Assembly (NCBI GenBank): GCA_963920575.1 | Contig: OY986972.1 | Coordinates: 11,730,010-11,794,009, forward strand | DNA from: Narthecium ossifragum | Lineage: Eukaryota > Streptophyta > Magnoliopsida > Dioscoreales > Nartheciaceae | DNA: 64,000 bases | Direction of reading: 5' to 3' | Shown: positions 11,228-22,894 of the stretch, piece after piece | Layout of the letters: each line of letters opens with the position of its first letter | Position numbering within the stretch: the first letter of the stretch is position 1 | Made by a program: the position numbers and the translations under genes | Notes under the pieces: model-generated | Database searches by the model: none | The model's input: the letters and a program-made list of their open reading frames with translations, nothing else | What the model was told of the DNA's origin: nothing

Positions 11228-13197
11228 TGTGAGGACCCGTCCCTCTACTCCTGGGTCGACCGGCTGGGTCGGGCCCGTGGCTCGTTGGTTTGCTTCGCGT
11301 CGAGCGCGCGATCCGGTGGATCGTATTGTTTCTTGGACCATAAGGGCAATTTGGTAAATTGCAGCTTGTTGGTTTGTTTCACACCCGCGTGTGCATACAA
11401 TGACCTTGTTTGTGTTAGTGCTTGATTAGAATGGTTAGGTGGACCTGGGATCGGAAGATCCCAGCTCGGGCGCGCGGAAGCTTGCTTTTGGGCAGCTTAC
11501 GGCCCTTGAGCGATCGATGGCTCCTAGGAGCGATCGATCGGACTCGTGAGCGAGTCGGTGGGTTTTTGACCCGTTCGGATCGATTCGGATCGATCCAAGT
11601 GGTTTGGATCGATCCAACCTGTCTCGGATCGATCCGACTTGGTGTTGGATCGATCCGGACTGGCTCTTCTTCACGAGCGATCGATCGGACTCTCTTTGGT
11701 GGCTTTTCTGCTTCGCGAGGACGGCCACCGTTGGCCGTCACTCTCTCCTGTCAGAGGGGGAGGACTTTCCCTCCCCTCCTTTCTCTTTTTCCCCCTTCCC
11801 CCGGCTTTCCCCTTCCCCTTTTCCCTCTTTTTCTTCCTCTTCTCCTCCTCCTTCTTCTCCTTTCTTCTTCCTTCTTCTTTCTTCTCCCGCGGCTCTGTTT
11901 TCTTCCCCTGTTTCCGGCAGCGAGCTTCTTCTCCTCCGTTCTCCCTCCTTCGGCCATCGTTTTGGGTGTTCTAAGGCTCGTTGGATCCATGACAACGAGA
12001 GGAAGATCCCTGAAGTGGTTTGGAATCTTGTTGGTGATCAACTCGCAGGGGATCAACTGAGGAATGCGCTGCTAAGTAGGTTCTTCTACCTACGAGAGTG
12101 TTTAATGGGTTTCTCCTAATCTAGCCATTGGATCTTGTTGATCTTTATTTTGTTAGCTTCCTCTTGCTTAGTAGAATTTCTGATATAAGTATCATGATCT
12201 TTGGTTGAGATTTTAGTAGGATTTATGCATGTTTAATCTCGGATTTTCCGGTTTCTGCTGTTCTTCAAGAGTAGCTGGCTTGCGGTGAGTTTTTCGGCCG
12301 GTACGTGCCTTATCATACTGTTGTATGCCAATCTCCTGTTTGTGTATGTTCATAGCATGCATTCTCTATTGTATATTAGTTGCATTGGTTAGGGCGTGGG
12401 TGATCTGTGGGTCGCCGCCCCGAGGCTGGAAGCTTGGACTTAGCCCTAGGACCGGGGTTGGGTAGTTTGGACCCGGTTTGAATTGTGGTGTCCAGTCGAT
12501 TCGATGATAGGCTTAGATGACTGGTACACTTGTTGTTTGATGATTGTAGAGGTCGTGTCGGCCTCGAGTCGAATGCTGAGGTGTAGCCGGTGTTCCACTG
12601 TGTTGACTCTTGAGTGGAGGAGAGGCCCCCTCAGCGGTGCCATTTCCCGCCTGCAGTGTCGAGTTCCTGCATGTGAGTCAGCAGTGTTTGTTGAGCTTAT
12701 TGAGTGCTGCTCCTGGGCATCAGGGACACGCGGTTGAGGGCGACACTATTGCGTTTCCCTCTTCCTTCTGTGTGACATAGTGTAGAACCCTACTGAGCTT
12801 AGTGCTCACTCCTACCCAGGCTGCGTTTTGCAGGTGCAGGCGCCAGTTCTTCTTCTGTGGCCCCTACCGGGCAGTTGGTCGGCGGTGCGGCGGCGACAGT
12901 GGAGTATGAGAGGTGGTGATTTTTACTGCTTTTAGCCTATGTTAGTTAGTCTCCTACGGGAGTAATGTTGTATTTGAATCTTCCCCTCTCCGAGGATATG
13001 TATATTATTTTATTTGGGTTTGTAAATCTGTGGTTCGAGGCTTAATTAAATTATTGTCTTTTAATTGAGGTTGCTTTGGTGAATTGTTAGGGAGACCAAT
13101 AGGTTAGAGGGAACCCTCGCCAGCTTTTTCTGCGTTTTGTTAGGTTCCGGTTCGCGTCGCCCGGCCCGGTTGGGCTTTCGCGGGTCGGGGCGCGACA
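11228..13197 (+). repeat. Solo LTR of D-family chromovirus
   Basis: 1970 bp from TGTGAGGACCCG to GGGGCGCGACA, flanked by ATACG (11223-11227 and 13198-13202). It contains palindromic GATCGATC units (11505-11690), a pyrimidine tract of about 180 bp (11760-11960) and the conserved block tctgtgggtcgcc near 12400. The same LTR recurs at 23107-29048, 47291-51946 and 55260-62039. No internal sequence, hence solo. Confidence 0.92.
11505..11690. repeat. GATCGATC palindrome cluster in D LTR
   Basis: Repeated cores gagcgatcgatcgg and ggatcgatcc, separated by roughly 20-30 bp. This part of the LTR is much more variable between D copies than the rest. Confidence 0.65.
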
Positions 13198-15412
13198 ATA
13201 CGAGTCGATCCGACTCGACCAACTGGACCCGAACAGAGAAGAGGAACCAAACTGGTTCAACCTCTTTTCTAGTTTGACTTGGACTTCCCTAGTTCAAATT
13301 AGAGTATTTAATTAGGATTTATCATTAGTCTTTTATATTTAATTAAGTCCTATTTGATATTTGATTGTTAGGAATTAATTAACAGTCCATTTGAGTTAGG
13401 AAGTTGAGTTGAGTCTGATAGCCTTATTACTTGCTAATTGAGCAAGGGGGTTTCCTAGTTGGATTAGGACTCTGACAAGGTCTCTATAAAAGGACCTCAT
13501 TAGTTTGTATTATGATGATGAATGATGAATAGAATTATTAAGAATAGTTGATAGAATATCATAAGAGTAGAGCTAATGTAGATTCGACCAGATATCCACC
13601 ATTGATCCACCTTCTTCCCCGTCAGTCATCGTCTCCGCAGCCGGCACCACCTCCGCCAGTGTTTCTCTCTCCACGCTAGTTTCTCTCTCCTCCACATCAG
13701 CGCCACGTCACCACTCTCTCTACTCGTCACCTACCACCTCAGCATCGTCTCCCTTCTCGTGCCCTGACCCTAGCCTCACCGCCGGCATCGTTTCCGGCCG
13801 CCCCCGCTGTCATCCAAGGATAACTTCGACCTTCCTTGATCCCCACCACTCCGGCCATAACTTCCTTGCCGTCCATCGTCGCTCCGGCGACCTCCTCACC
13901 GTTTCACACTTCACAGCCGCCGCCGTCAACCCTTTCCCGACTTTGATCTCAGCCCCAAACCTTCCTAAAACCCTTCCCCTGCCTCCATACACCAGATCCC
14001 GACCTTCCCCGACCGTTTTCGGCCCCTCGCCAAGCTCTTTGTCTTCCCTGACGCCGGCAACCCAAATCCCACCGCCGTCGACCTTCAAATCCCGTCGGTC
14101 CAGCATCCTTCCGGCCAATCAGAGCCGTTGGATATCCTCCCCACCATCCAACGACCCTTCCGCCAAGGTCCCGACCGCCGGCGCCACTCTTACGCCGGTG
14201 ACTCCTCAGCCCTTGGATCGATCCTAGCTCATCCCAGCCAACCTTGACCAAATTGACTCAGCCACTTCACCCAATCCTAGCCGGTTCAGCCAAATCACTT
14301 AGCCCAATCCAACCCGATCAGCCTGATCCAGATCAACTCATACTTGACCTAGTCAAGTCCTATCCAATCAGGCTCAGCCAGATTTGAATCAGATAAGCCA
14401 GATTCAGCAAATTGGACTCAAATCAAGTCCGATCAGGCCAATTCTGATCGATTGGAGCAGTAGAGACCCGATACGATTGGATTACGAGTAGACCGCTCAT
14501 ATCAATCCGATAGTGGAGGCCACCGGAGGGGAATCGCCGGCGTACGGGGTCTTCGGCGGTAGGGGTTCGGTTCACCGGCGTCGGGGACGACGGGGAGCTT
14601 GGCAGGAGGCTTGGGAACGGTTATGGAAGGTCAAGATCTGGTCTACGGAGGCCGGGAACGGGGTTTAAGAAGGTTTGGGGTGAGAACGGGGTCGGACAGG
14701 GGGTTGACGGCGATGGGGACGGAGGTCGGGTTGCCGGGGAAGGCGCCGGAGAGGATGAAGGAGGAAGTGGAGGTGCTGGCCGAGGTTGTGGGGCTTGGGG
14801 GAAGAGGATGGCGGTCTTGGATGGCGACGGGGGTGGCCGGAGAGGGAACGGCGGTGGTGCTAGGGTTTGGGCAAGGACGAGAGAGGAAGGAGGTGATGAA
14901 CGGGGGTGCTGACGTGGCGATGACGTGGAGGAGAGAGAAAGTGGTGGGGAGAGAGAAATGCCGGTGGGGCGGTGCCGGCTGCGGAGAAGATTACCGACGG
15001 GGAAGAAGGTGGATCGATGGTGGATATCTGGTGGAATTTACATTACCTCTACTCCTATGATATTCTACTCCTATAATATTCTATCAACTATTCTTAATAA
15101 TTCTCTTCATCATTCATCATTACCTAATACAAACTAATGAGGTCCCTTTTATAGAGGCCTTGACAGAGTGCTAATCCAACTAAAAAACCCCCTTGCTCAA
15201 TTAGCAAGTAATAAGACTTTCAGACTCAACTCAACTTACTAACTCAAATATAAACTAGGTCTCAATTAAATATAAAAGACTAATGATAAATTCTAATCAA
15301 ATACTCTAGTTTGAACTAGGGAAGTCCAAGTCAAACTAGGGAAGAGGCTGAACAAGTTTGGTTCCTTTTCTGGGTTCGAGTCCAGTTGGTCGAGTCGGAT
15401 CGACTCGTATTA

Positions 15413-16979
15413 GCATTTGAAAGGCTCTTATATTTTCAATAATCATCATTTGAACTGTTTTCAAAGGCACCATATTTGGTGTTTGATTACTATGTGTATG
15501 TGGCTGGTGGTGATTATGAGGTGGTGAGGAAGTGTTCCCTACATGTGGGACCTGCTCCTGAGAGATTTGAGCCCTCAAGTTAACCACCTCTGCCTCCTTC
15601 AGTTGTAGGGCGTTTCTTAATTGATCGAGTTCTTCCTCCATTGAGGTGGTGAGAACTTGATAACGATCAGGTAACACCGCTCTATGATCTGGAGGGTTGG
15701 AAAGAGCAGGGAATTGTTCTTCGTATGATGGTTCAGGACTAGCCTCTTTGTTGTTTAAGGAATGAGTTACACTCCTGGTTTGAGGACGATTTTGAGGTAT
15801 TGCAACGACTGCATTCCCGGATTCTTCAACAGTGGGCTTCTTCTTCCTCCTCTTGGTAGGGATATTCGAAGAGGTGTCAGTTGAAGCAGATACCTCATCA
15901 TCTTGAATCCCGACCGGCATTGCTGCAAAAACCTCGAAGGAATTCTCTGACCAGACTTCGTCTACGATGTCTCGTCGTGTAGGCGAAGATGTTTGAGCTT
16001 GGTTTCCTTGGATTTTAGGTGCCATCCCATGGAAAGGACGTCCCATGCCCTCAGCTTGGTACGACGGACGGAAGACAATGCCTCTCTTTTTCTTTTTCTT
16101 GTTATCACGCCTCTTAGCAGAAGGACTTTTTGCTTCAGGAAAATTGATGTTTCGCTCGATATGCTGAGTATCGGTGTCGCTTTTCTCGACCTCCTTCTCG
16201 ATCTGGAGAGCATTCGTCTCGCGGTTGATGTAGTTGATATAGGCAGTCTCCCCATCCTGTAAATAAATGTAGTAACTGGGGAGTCCAGACTCCCAGTATT
16301 TCCGCCGATACTCATATTCGGAGTATAAGTACTCCCCATGATCTCTAGTTGTGTAGAGACCGGTCCGGGACTCATTGGGATGAGTCATGTGTGACTTGTG
16401 GACCGCTCTAGAAGTTATGTGCTGCACAGCAGAGAATCGAAAAGTTTGAGAATAATTCTTACCTTTAGTGTTTTTAGCATGTGACATGGAATTTTTCTGG
16501 AAGGGCGGAGCCTTAGCAGCCAACTTCTTCTTCCTTCTTGGAACGATCGGAGTCCATCGCTCTTCGTCTGTAGTGACGATTTCATGAGAGGATGGTTCTT
16601 GACTCTTTCGAAGGGGGGTGGATCTCAGCTGGTGATCTCCTTTGGCCCCCTTAGTTGGCTGCTCCATAAGACGTATGGTTTTCCCATGTTGCTCCTGGCG
16701 AATACAAGGCCCACTCAAAGAAGGTTTCAAACCACTTTTTCGCTGGACATTGGTTCCATCCAGCAGAGAAACCTTCATGTTTTCTTGCTTGTAGTGAGTT
16801 TTGACAGCAGAAGACTTCATAGGTGGAGATATTGTTCGAGGTGTTGACAGAGGTGTTGATAACGGTGTGAGGGGAATCGTTGATGATGCAGAGGACATCG
16901 GTAAGCCGTCACTCCCTAAAGAGACGTTAAACCAGAGATCGCCGAAGCATGTGTTGAACGAAGCTCCATTGAACACCAT
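15413..16979 (-). CDS. T2 Gag N-terminal region (Tat-like)
   Basis: Open frame of 520 codons starting MVFNGASFNTCFGD at 16979, about 110 bp after the primer site, so it is the first product of T2. It is rich in Lys and Ser, with a basic cluster (RRDNKKKKKRG) mid-protein and a predicted coiled-coil stretch near the end (EEELDQLRNALQLKEAE). At 15412 it runs into the nested T element, and the frame continues into LTR sequence to 15336. The capsid part resumes at 6676. I recognise it by position and by linkage to the Tat-like Gag rather than by a clear domain. Confidence 0.75.
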
Positions 16980-17091
16980 ATCATGTAGAGATTTTTTTAT
17001 TCATATATATATTTTTTGTTTATATATATATTTGAGGTAGGGGATATAAGGATTTTAAGAACCGAATCCAAAGATGAGGGGTAAAGTGTTA

Positions 17092-17108
17092 TCCCACCGG
17101 GCGTGCCA
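17092..17108 (-). other. Primer-binding-site-like sequence of T2
   Basis: The minus strand reads TGGCACGCCCGGTGGGA, 9 bp inside the LTR end. This sequence is common directly after the 5' LTR of Tat-lineage elements. I did not match it to a specific tRNA. Confidence 0.65.
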
Positions 17109-17117
17109 GATTTTGTT

Positions 17118-18135
17118 TGACAATAAAATAGAGAATCTCGGGGGAACGAGATTTGTTAATTTTATTGTCATCATGTTACGATGCACCTTCTCTAGGGCTT
17201 TCGTACCTGGTCTCTTGCCTGGTCTCGGATCCTCCTTAGCCAAATCTATGGCTAGGTCGAGAGATACCTTTAGGGTTTTAGGAGAAGGACCCTAGGTATT
17301 CGACGAGGAAGGCGAAAACTGGAGGAGGAAGACGGATGATAAGAGGGATACCTTGCAGCTTCCTCTGTGGTTGGTTGGCTTCTCTTGGAGATCCAAGCCA
17401 AGGGAGGTGGCGGAAGAGTTGCGGCAGCCAAGGATGGACGCCGGTGAAGGGGACGTGCACTGTAGATGGCAGCGACGGGCGGCGATGGATGGCGGCCGGC
17501 TGGTGGAGAGAGAATCTGACAATAGAGAGAGATGGAGGTGGCTGGGGGATTTGTGGAAGATTACGTTACAGCTACTCCTAAATTATCCTACTAATAACTC
17601 TATTTTATTCTCATAATTCGTCATGCCTCCTAATACAAGCTATGGAGGCCCTTTTATAGAGGCCTCAACAAGATCTAATCAGATAACTACTATCTTGCTA
17701 TAATCAGCAAGTTACAATCCTTTGCTAATAAGACTCAATCAAGATAACTACTAATAGAAAACTGACTCAATCATAATCCAAACTAATAAAACAACTAATA
17801 ACCAACTAAGAAAGTGATCCAGCTAGGGATTAGGATCCCTAATGCTGGATTAGGCTTGGGACCTGGTTCCAAGGCCGGGACTATGGATCCATGCTTGGGC
17901 GTGGACTCGGTCTTGGCTTGGTCCATGGTCGGGTCAGCTAGGAGGTGGGGTCCGACCTGCGTGGGACCTCCTTAGTTCCTCCTGGGCGTGGGTCTTGGTC
18001 CAGCCCATGCTCGGGCTTAGGCTTGAAGCCAGTTCAGCTAGGGCTTGGCTTGCACATCTAGGACTCGACTCGATCAAGTCCTTCCTTGCCGTGGGTTGGG
18101 GTGGCCCAGGCTGAGCTTGGTTCGACCTCGTATCA
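17118..18135 (-). repeat. 5' LTR of T2
   Basis: 1018-bp LTR; on the minus strand it starts TGATACGAGG at 18135 and ends TTGTCA at 17118. It contains a TATA box context (ctataaaagggcc, minus strand near 17650) and blocks shared with the LTR at 38777-41632. A possible target duplication is catca at 18136-18140; the other side is outside the window. Confidence 0.82.
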
Positions 18136-18627
18136 CATCAAAAGTTTGAATTACATGGTGGGATTTGCGGGAACAACACTCCTGAGTTCTCAATATCATC
18201 ACAAGCTGCATATCCTCTTTTCCTTGGGAAACTGTATACCGATGATGAGATTGGTAACCCATCAATTACAACCCAAAAGGGAAAACCTCTGATTAAGGAT
18301 TCGGGCCTTAAAGTCCCGTTTCATCCAAAATGAAAATTAAGAAGAGGAAGAAGAAAGGAAATAAGAAGGATCTTGGGTGAAGGCTTAGGCATTCGACCCG
18401 CACCTTCGTTGCCGATGAAGAACTCTTGAATCTCTTGCTTTGGACTTTTGGATTGATGGCACGATCTTCAAATAAATAAGTTTCATTCTCCTATCTCTCG
18501 ACGTCTTCAAGGAAATAAGTTTCCTTCTTCTCCGAGCCTTCTATGTGTTCAACCCCTTCCAAGCCCCTTTGCCTTCACCCGTCCCCCTCTATTTATAGGT
18601 GAGGATCAGGAGTAGTTGAGGCTGATT

Positions 18628-18853
18628 TTTGAAATGTGGTTAGGGATTTGGTGGTTAAGAGGTTGGGATTTGGGTGGTTAAGATGTTGGGATTTTGGTGT
18701 TAGGGAGTTGGGATCTATTTGAATTCAAATTTGAACTTGATTTGAAATGTGGTTAGGGATTTGATGGTTAAGAGGTTGGGATTTGGGTGGTTAAGATGTT
18801 GGGATTTTGGTGTTAGGGAGTTGGGATCTATTTGAATTCAAATTTGAACTTGA
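18628..18853. repeat. 113-bp tandem duplication
   Basis: Two nearly identical copies of a unit beginning ttgaaatgtggttaggg, with starts 113 bp apart. One visible difference is ttggtgg versus ttgatgg. It ends in a short (ttgaa)n-like run. It lies within the R-family LTR. Confidence 0.85.
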
Positions 18854-18949
18854 ATTTGAATTTGAACTTCAAATTTCAGATATCTTTTCAAAATCCAAAT
18901 ATTTGAACATGTTGTAATTTACCTTAACGTCCTTAGACAAAGGTAAATG

Positions 18950-20035
18950 TAAATTCCCAAAATACCCCCTATTATAGATCATTCATGTCTTTTGACCAAA
19001 ATGCCCCTAGAGCGGGTATGAATGCTTTCACATATTTTGAACCATTGTACCCCAGGAGATTTAGAATGTCCAAAATACCCTCGACCCTCATAGCTTGTAT
19101 AGGATGCCATCAAAGCTTTAAGAAGGTTGATATGAGGATGAAATTACCAAAATACCCTTTTGGTACTTTGGTTGGCATGGAATCCATATATGTTTTGGAC
19201 AAGAATGCATTTAAAATAAATGATACTTTAAAGGGTGGATACAATATTTGTCATGTATGTTTGTGACGAATATGCATTTAGAGCAAATGACCAAAATACC
19301 CTTGGGGTCTAAATGACAAAAAATGCCCTTTTTATATATCCTTGGTTTATGTAGGATGCCTTCAAAACCATTAAGGACTAATTTAGAATGTTCTAGGTGG
19401 GTCAAGCCTATATTTGGCTAGAATGACCAAAATACCCCTAGAAGGCAAATTTTTCCGAAATACCCTTTATATTTCCGGTTTGTATAAAATGTTATAAAAA
19501 CCACACAGGAATATTTCTCAGATATTATAGGGATTCCTGAACACATATTTTGATCAAAATTCCCAAAATACGCCTGACGGGTAAAATTACCAAAATGCCT
19601 CTGAGTTCTTCTAAATTAAGTAGGATGTTATCCAGATCATGTAAAAGGCACGATGGGTTATAAGAGAGAGTCTGAGCATATATTTTGCTTAAATCCCCAA
19701 AATACCCTTGATGGGGTAAAATTACCAAAATACCCCTATATCGACTTAGCTTTTGTAGGATGCCATAAAAGCGATATAGGGTTATGATATGATATTTATA
19801 GAGTTTAGGCATGTATTTTGTCCTGAATTCCTAAAATACCCTTGGACGGGTAAATTTACAGAAACGCCCTTCATGCTCTTGGTTTGTGTAGGATACTTTC
19901 AAAACCATGAAGGGTCACATATAGAGCAGTGTATGTGTGCTCTCTATGTGTTTGAACTTGTATATCTTATACATGACTTCGATGAATGTCTGAGGCAAGT
20001 AGGGGTAATTTCGTAAATACCCTCAAATTTGACCT
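18950..20035. repeat. Degenerate ~134-bp tandem array
   Basis: The motif ccaaaatacccc recurs in pairs at about 19288/19312, 19427/19459, 19561/19588, 19695/19724 and 19829/19857, giving a period of 134-139 bp. Diverged units are present upstream to about 18955. Each unit also carries a block like ggtttgtgtaggatgcc. About seven units are present, with no conserved open frame. Confidence 0.75.
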
Positions 20036-20056
20036 TAGTCAAAATTGGTGTCTACA

Positions 20057-20784
20057 ATGGCCTGCCATACAATGCCTTGAACGGAGCAAAACCCAAACTG
20101 GATTGGTAACTATTGTTGTAGGCAAACTCCACCAACCACACATGTTGCTCCCAAACTACCTCCAGCGTCAAGCACACAAGCTCTGAGCATGTCCTCCAGG
20201 ATCTGAATCGTCCGCTCTGACTGCCCGTCCGTCTGAGGGTGGAAAGCCATGCTGAAAGTCAACAAGGTACCCATGGACTGCTGGAAACCTTCCCAAAATC
20301 TGCCAGTGAACCTAGGGTCTCGATCTGACACTATGGACACTGGGATGCCGTGCAATCTGACAATCTCATCCACGTATATCTGGCTCAGCTTGGAAACAGG
20401 ATCCGTGGTCCTCATGGGTAGGAAGTGTGCCGATTTGGTCAACCGATCAACAATGACCCAAATGGCATCATGCCCTCTAGGTGTCCTCGGCAGCTCTGTA
20501 ACAAAATCCATCGCTATGTGCTCCCATTTTCATTCTGGTATCGGAAGTGGCTGTAGTAATCTGGGGGTCCGTCTATGGTCCACCTTCACCTTCTGACAGG
20601 TGAGGCATCTGGAAACTAATTCTGACACCGCTCGCTTCATCCCGGACCACTAAATCTGTCGGCGAAGATCATGGTACATCTTGGTACTCCCGGGATGGAC
20701 TGCAAAATTGGAATGGTGAAACTCATGCAAGATGTCCTCCCTCAAATCTGGGTCTGCTGGGACTGCAATGTCGCCTCTGAAACA
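20057..20784 (-). pseudogene. Integrase (D family), broken
   Basis: Inserts retrotransposon DNA into chromosomes. Visible on the minus strand are MDFVTELP, IVSDRDPRFTG and QSERTIQILEDMLRA, carrying the three acidic residues of the D,D-35-E centre (20511-20180). Upstream, the zinc-binding (H2C2) part at 20520-20780 is broken by stops, including a Trp-to-stop near 20530. A 1-bp insertion near 20150 shifts the frame shortly after the core, and the C-terminal end is removed by the R-element insertion at 20056. Confidence 0.85.
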
Positions 20785-21123
20785 TTAACCACCATCTGTC
20801 GTCACTGTCCAACCCTCAATCGCATGCTCAGTTCCGACTGCAGTACGGATCTCTAAGAGTTCCGGGTCTCTACCCTGTGCCTCTATCACCCTCGCTAGAA
20901 GTGTTGGAATGCTGCGTACAGCATAGAGAAAGCCACCTGACGCTCCATCATCAAACTCTAACCCGAATTGGCTAACTGTTTCTATCATCTGCCACTGCCG
21001 AGCTGAAACCGCTGCTAACTCTGCCCTATGCTCCCTGGCCTGTCTGCTTAGTGCGTCTGCAACGACATTTGCCTTACCAGGATGGTAATGCAACTCGAAG
21101 TCGTAGTCCTCCAGCAACTCCAT
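20785..21123 (-). pseudogene. RNase H to integrase linker of D-family Pol
   Basis: Continues the RT/RNase H frame after a single stop at 21124-21126, where TGG (Trp) has become TAG. It contains the RNase H C-terminal motif HYHPGKANVVADALSR, common to Ty3/gypsy RNase H, then a linker leading into integrase. Confidence 0.85.
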
Positions 21124-22434
21124 CTATCGGCGCTGTCTGAGATTGAGGTCACGTTGGGTAAATACATGCTTCAAGCTCTTATGATCTGAGTACACCTGGA
21201 ACCGCTGGCCATAAAGATAGTGTCGCCACGTCTTCAATGCAAAAACCACTGCTGCTAACTCCAAATCATGGATGGGGTAATTCTTCTCATGGTTCTTTAG
21301 CTGCCTAGAACCATAAGCCATAACGTGGCCCTCCTGCATCAGTACACACCCAAGACCCTCTCCGCTGGCGTCACAATATACACTATAGCCGATGCCGCGT
21401 TCTGGGACTATCAAGATAGGGGCACTGGTCAATCTAGTCCTCAACTCTATGAAGGCCTGCTCGCAAGCATCATCCCAAACAAAAGGAACCGCCTTCTGGG
21501 TCAATCTGGTAAATGGCGATGCTACCGTGGAGAAATCCCTGACGAACCTCCTGTAGTATCCTGCCAAGCCAAGAAAACTGCGGACCTCAAACACGGTCTT
21601 CGGTCTCTGCCATTGCATAACTGCCTCTACCTTGGCTGGATCAATTGAAATCCCTGCCGCTGACACTACATGTCCCAGAAACTTCACCTCTGAGAGCCAG
21701 AACTCGCATTTGGAGGCGTTAGCATATAGCATGTTCTCTCTCAGCAACTGTAGCACTATCCTCACGTGCTCCTCATGCTCCTCCTCAGTGCGTGAGTAGA
21801 TCAAGATGTCATCGACGAATACTACTACGAACTGGTCCAGGTAGGGTCTGAATATCCTCTTCATCAAGTCCATGAAAGCTGCCGGTGCGTTTGTCAATCC
21901 AAAAGGCATCACCACGAATTCATAGAGCCCGGACCTCGTGCGAAATGCCGTCTTCGGAATATCACAATCCCTGATCCTCAATTGGTGGTACCCATTGCGG
22001 AGGTCGATCTTCGAAAAGACCGACGAGCCATGAAGCTGGTCAAACAAATCATCGATCCTGGGCATGGGATACTTGTTCTTTACAGTGACCCTATTCAGCT
22101 TCCTATAATCTACACAAAGCCATAGTGTACCGTCCTTCTTCTTTGCAAACAGTACTGGCGCTCCCCACGGTGAAGTACTAGGGCGAATGAAACCTCGATC
22201 AATCAGTTCGTCCAACTGTGTCCTCAGCTCCTTATGCTTTGCTGGTGCTATCCTGAAAGCTGGTAAAGAAATCGGTCCCGTACCCCGAACCAGATCTATC
22301 TCAAAATCAACAGCTCTAGAGGGAGGAAGTCCTGGAAGCTCGTCTGGGAACACATCGGTGAACTCGCAGACCACCCTGGGAAAGTTAACCTCTCGACTGC
22401 CCTCTGCAGCGAACAAGGAAAGATGCGCCAACAA
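21124..22434 (-). CDS. Reverse transcriptase and RNase H (Tekay-like chromovirus)
   Basis: The best preserved gene of the D− element: 436 codons without a stop. The RT palm motifs are present: [32 protein letters not shown], and the catalytic FVDD at residues 206-209 (21808-21819). RNase H follows from about residue 330, with catalytic acidic residues in [20 protein letters not shown] and YSDHKSLKH. The frame ends at a Trp-to-stop mutation (21124), so the natural polyprotein would continue. Protease lies upstream and integrase downstream, the normal Ty3/gypsy order. Confidence 0.92.
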   Translation of the reverse strand: MLAHLSLFAAEGSREVNFPRVVCEFTDVFPDELPGLPPSRAVDFEIDLVRGTGPISLPAFRIAPAKHKELRTQLDELIDRGFIRPSTSPWGAPVLFAKKKDGTLWLCVDYRKLNRVTVKNKYPMPRIDDLFDQLHGSSVFSKIDLRNGYHQLRIRDCDIPKTAFRTRSGLYEFVVMPFGLTNAPAAFMDLMKRIFRPYLDQFVVVFVDDILIYSRTEEEHEEHVRIVLQLLRENMLYANASKCEFWLSEVKFLGHVVSAAGISIDPAKVEAVMQWQRPKTVFEVRSFLGLAGYYRRFVRDFSTVASPFTRLTQKAVPFVWDDACEQAFIELRTRLTSAPILIVPERGIGYSVYCDASGEGLGCVLMQEGHVMAYGSRQLKNHEKNYPIHDLELAAVVFALKTWRHYLYGQRFQVYSDHKSLKHVFTQRDLNLRQRR

Positions 22435-22494
22435 GGCTGACAGCTGGCTCTCGCGTCTCGGAAAACAACAACAAGCAAGAGAATCGACAGACTG

Positions 22495-22830
22495 TCAGTG
22501 CCCCAACAAGACAAAGCGAACGCCGTCCGGTGTCCAGGCAGTCACCCTTCGACGGCCACAGTCGATGACGGCTAGGTATGATGTCAACCAATCCATACCG
22601 AATATCACGTCGAAGCCGACCATGTCTAGCACCCGAAGGTCTAGAAGAATGCGGAGGTCCCCAACCTCCAACTCGCATGCTCGGCAAATTTGCTCAACCT
22701 GAGCTCCTCCGCCGACCGGTGTGTCTAAGTGTAGTGCAACTCTGAGTGGTTCGGTCTCTAGCCCTAATGATGTCACACACTCCCTAGCCACAAACGAATG
22801 GGAAGCTCCTGAATATATCAACACATCCAC
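22495..22830 (-). pseudogene. Aspartic protease (D family), catalytic Asp lost
   Basis: The retropepsin fold is recognisable from IYSGASHSFVA near the start and VIFGMDWL toward the end. The active site normally reads DSGASHSF; here the Asp codon is TAT (Tyr, residue 6), so the enzyme would be dead. It lies between Gag and RT on the minus strand. A frame break separates it from RT at 22434-22495. Confidence 0.82.
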
Positions 22831-22894
22831 AAAGGAACTAAAAAGCTGAAAAATACCTCGAGGACTGAAGGCTCAGCTGGGGTCTGTGCTAGTG

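Larger units (their letters stand above)
11221..14504 (+). repeat. Solo T LTR, split by a solo D LTR
   Basis: Pieces 11221-11227 and 13203-14504 form one T LTR ending CTCATATCA. Target duplication ATCCG lies at 11216-11220 and 14505-14509. The D-family solo LTR entered 7 bp from its left end, duplicating ATACG. Nothing coding is supported. Confidence 0.9.
6677..15412 (-). mobile_element. T-family LTR retrotransposon copy 1 (minus strand), with nested insertions
   Basis: 3' LTR 6677-7941, internal region 7942-10944, 5' LTR 10945-15412 (split by a nested solo LTR). Target duplication GCATT flanks it exactly, inside the Gag of T2. The ends are TGATACGAG and ...CTCGTATTA (last CA decayed to TA). 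It contains a solo T LTR at 8530-9885 and another at 11221-14504. With nested insertions removed the element is about 4.1 kb and has no pol genes. Confidence 0.9.
10945..15412 (-). repeat. 5' LTR of T copy 1, split by a nested solo LTR
   Basis: LTR pieces 10945-11220 and 14510-15412 join into one T LTR of about 1.2 kb. The intervening 11221-14504 is a plus-strand solo T LTR with duplication ATCCG. The left terminus has decayed from TG to TA. Confidence 0.88.
2907..18135 (-). mobile_element. Tat-like Ty3/gypsy element (family T2), interrupted
   Basis: In minus-strand order: 5' LTR (17118-18135), primer site (17092-17108), Gag N-terminal part (16979-15413), a nested T element (6677-15412, target duplication GCATT), the rest of Gag (6676-5307), protease (4814-4530) and reverse transcriptase (4411-2907). 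It is then cut by the Athila-like insertion, and RNase H, integrase and the 3' LTR are outside the window. It lies in the R-family LTR at 18136. The Tat lineage is inferred from RT and protease-linker motifs. Confidence 0.85.
18136..20056 (-). repeat. R-family LTR (5' LTR of a minus-strand element)
   Basis: The minus strand starts TGTAGACACCAATTTTG at 20056, an LTR start typical of plant Ty3/gypsy elements, directly at the break in the D-family integrase. The LTR is cut at 18136 by T2, so its U5 end is not seen. It contains a 113-bp tandem duplication and a 134-bp tandem array. The family is inferred from the terminus only, and no coding region is visible. Confidence 0.6.

Noticed and set aside
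11422..12119. Overlapping frames of 171-212 codons with Ser/Phe/Leu-rich products
   Set aside because: They follow the pyrimidine tract of the solo D LTR; the amino-acid composition is a direct result of CT repeats.
18950..20035. Possible CRISPR-like or satellite array
   Set aside because: Units are ~134 bp, degenerate and without unique spacers of uniform size. It is an LTR-internal tandem repeat in plant DNA, not CRISPR.
21124..22434. Endogenous pararetrovirus reverse transcriptase
   Set aside because: Order protease-RT-RNase H-integrase, flanking LTR family and integrase motifs show a Ty3/gypsy element; no movement or coat protein domain is present.
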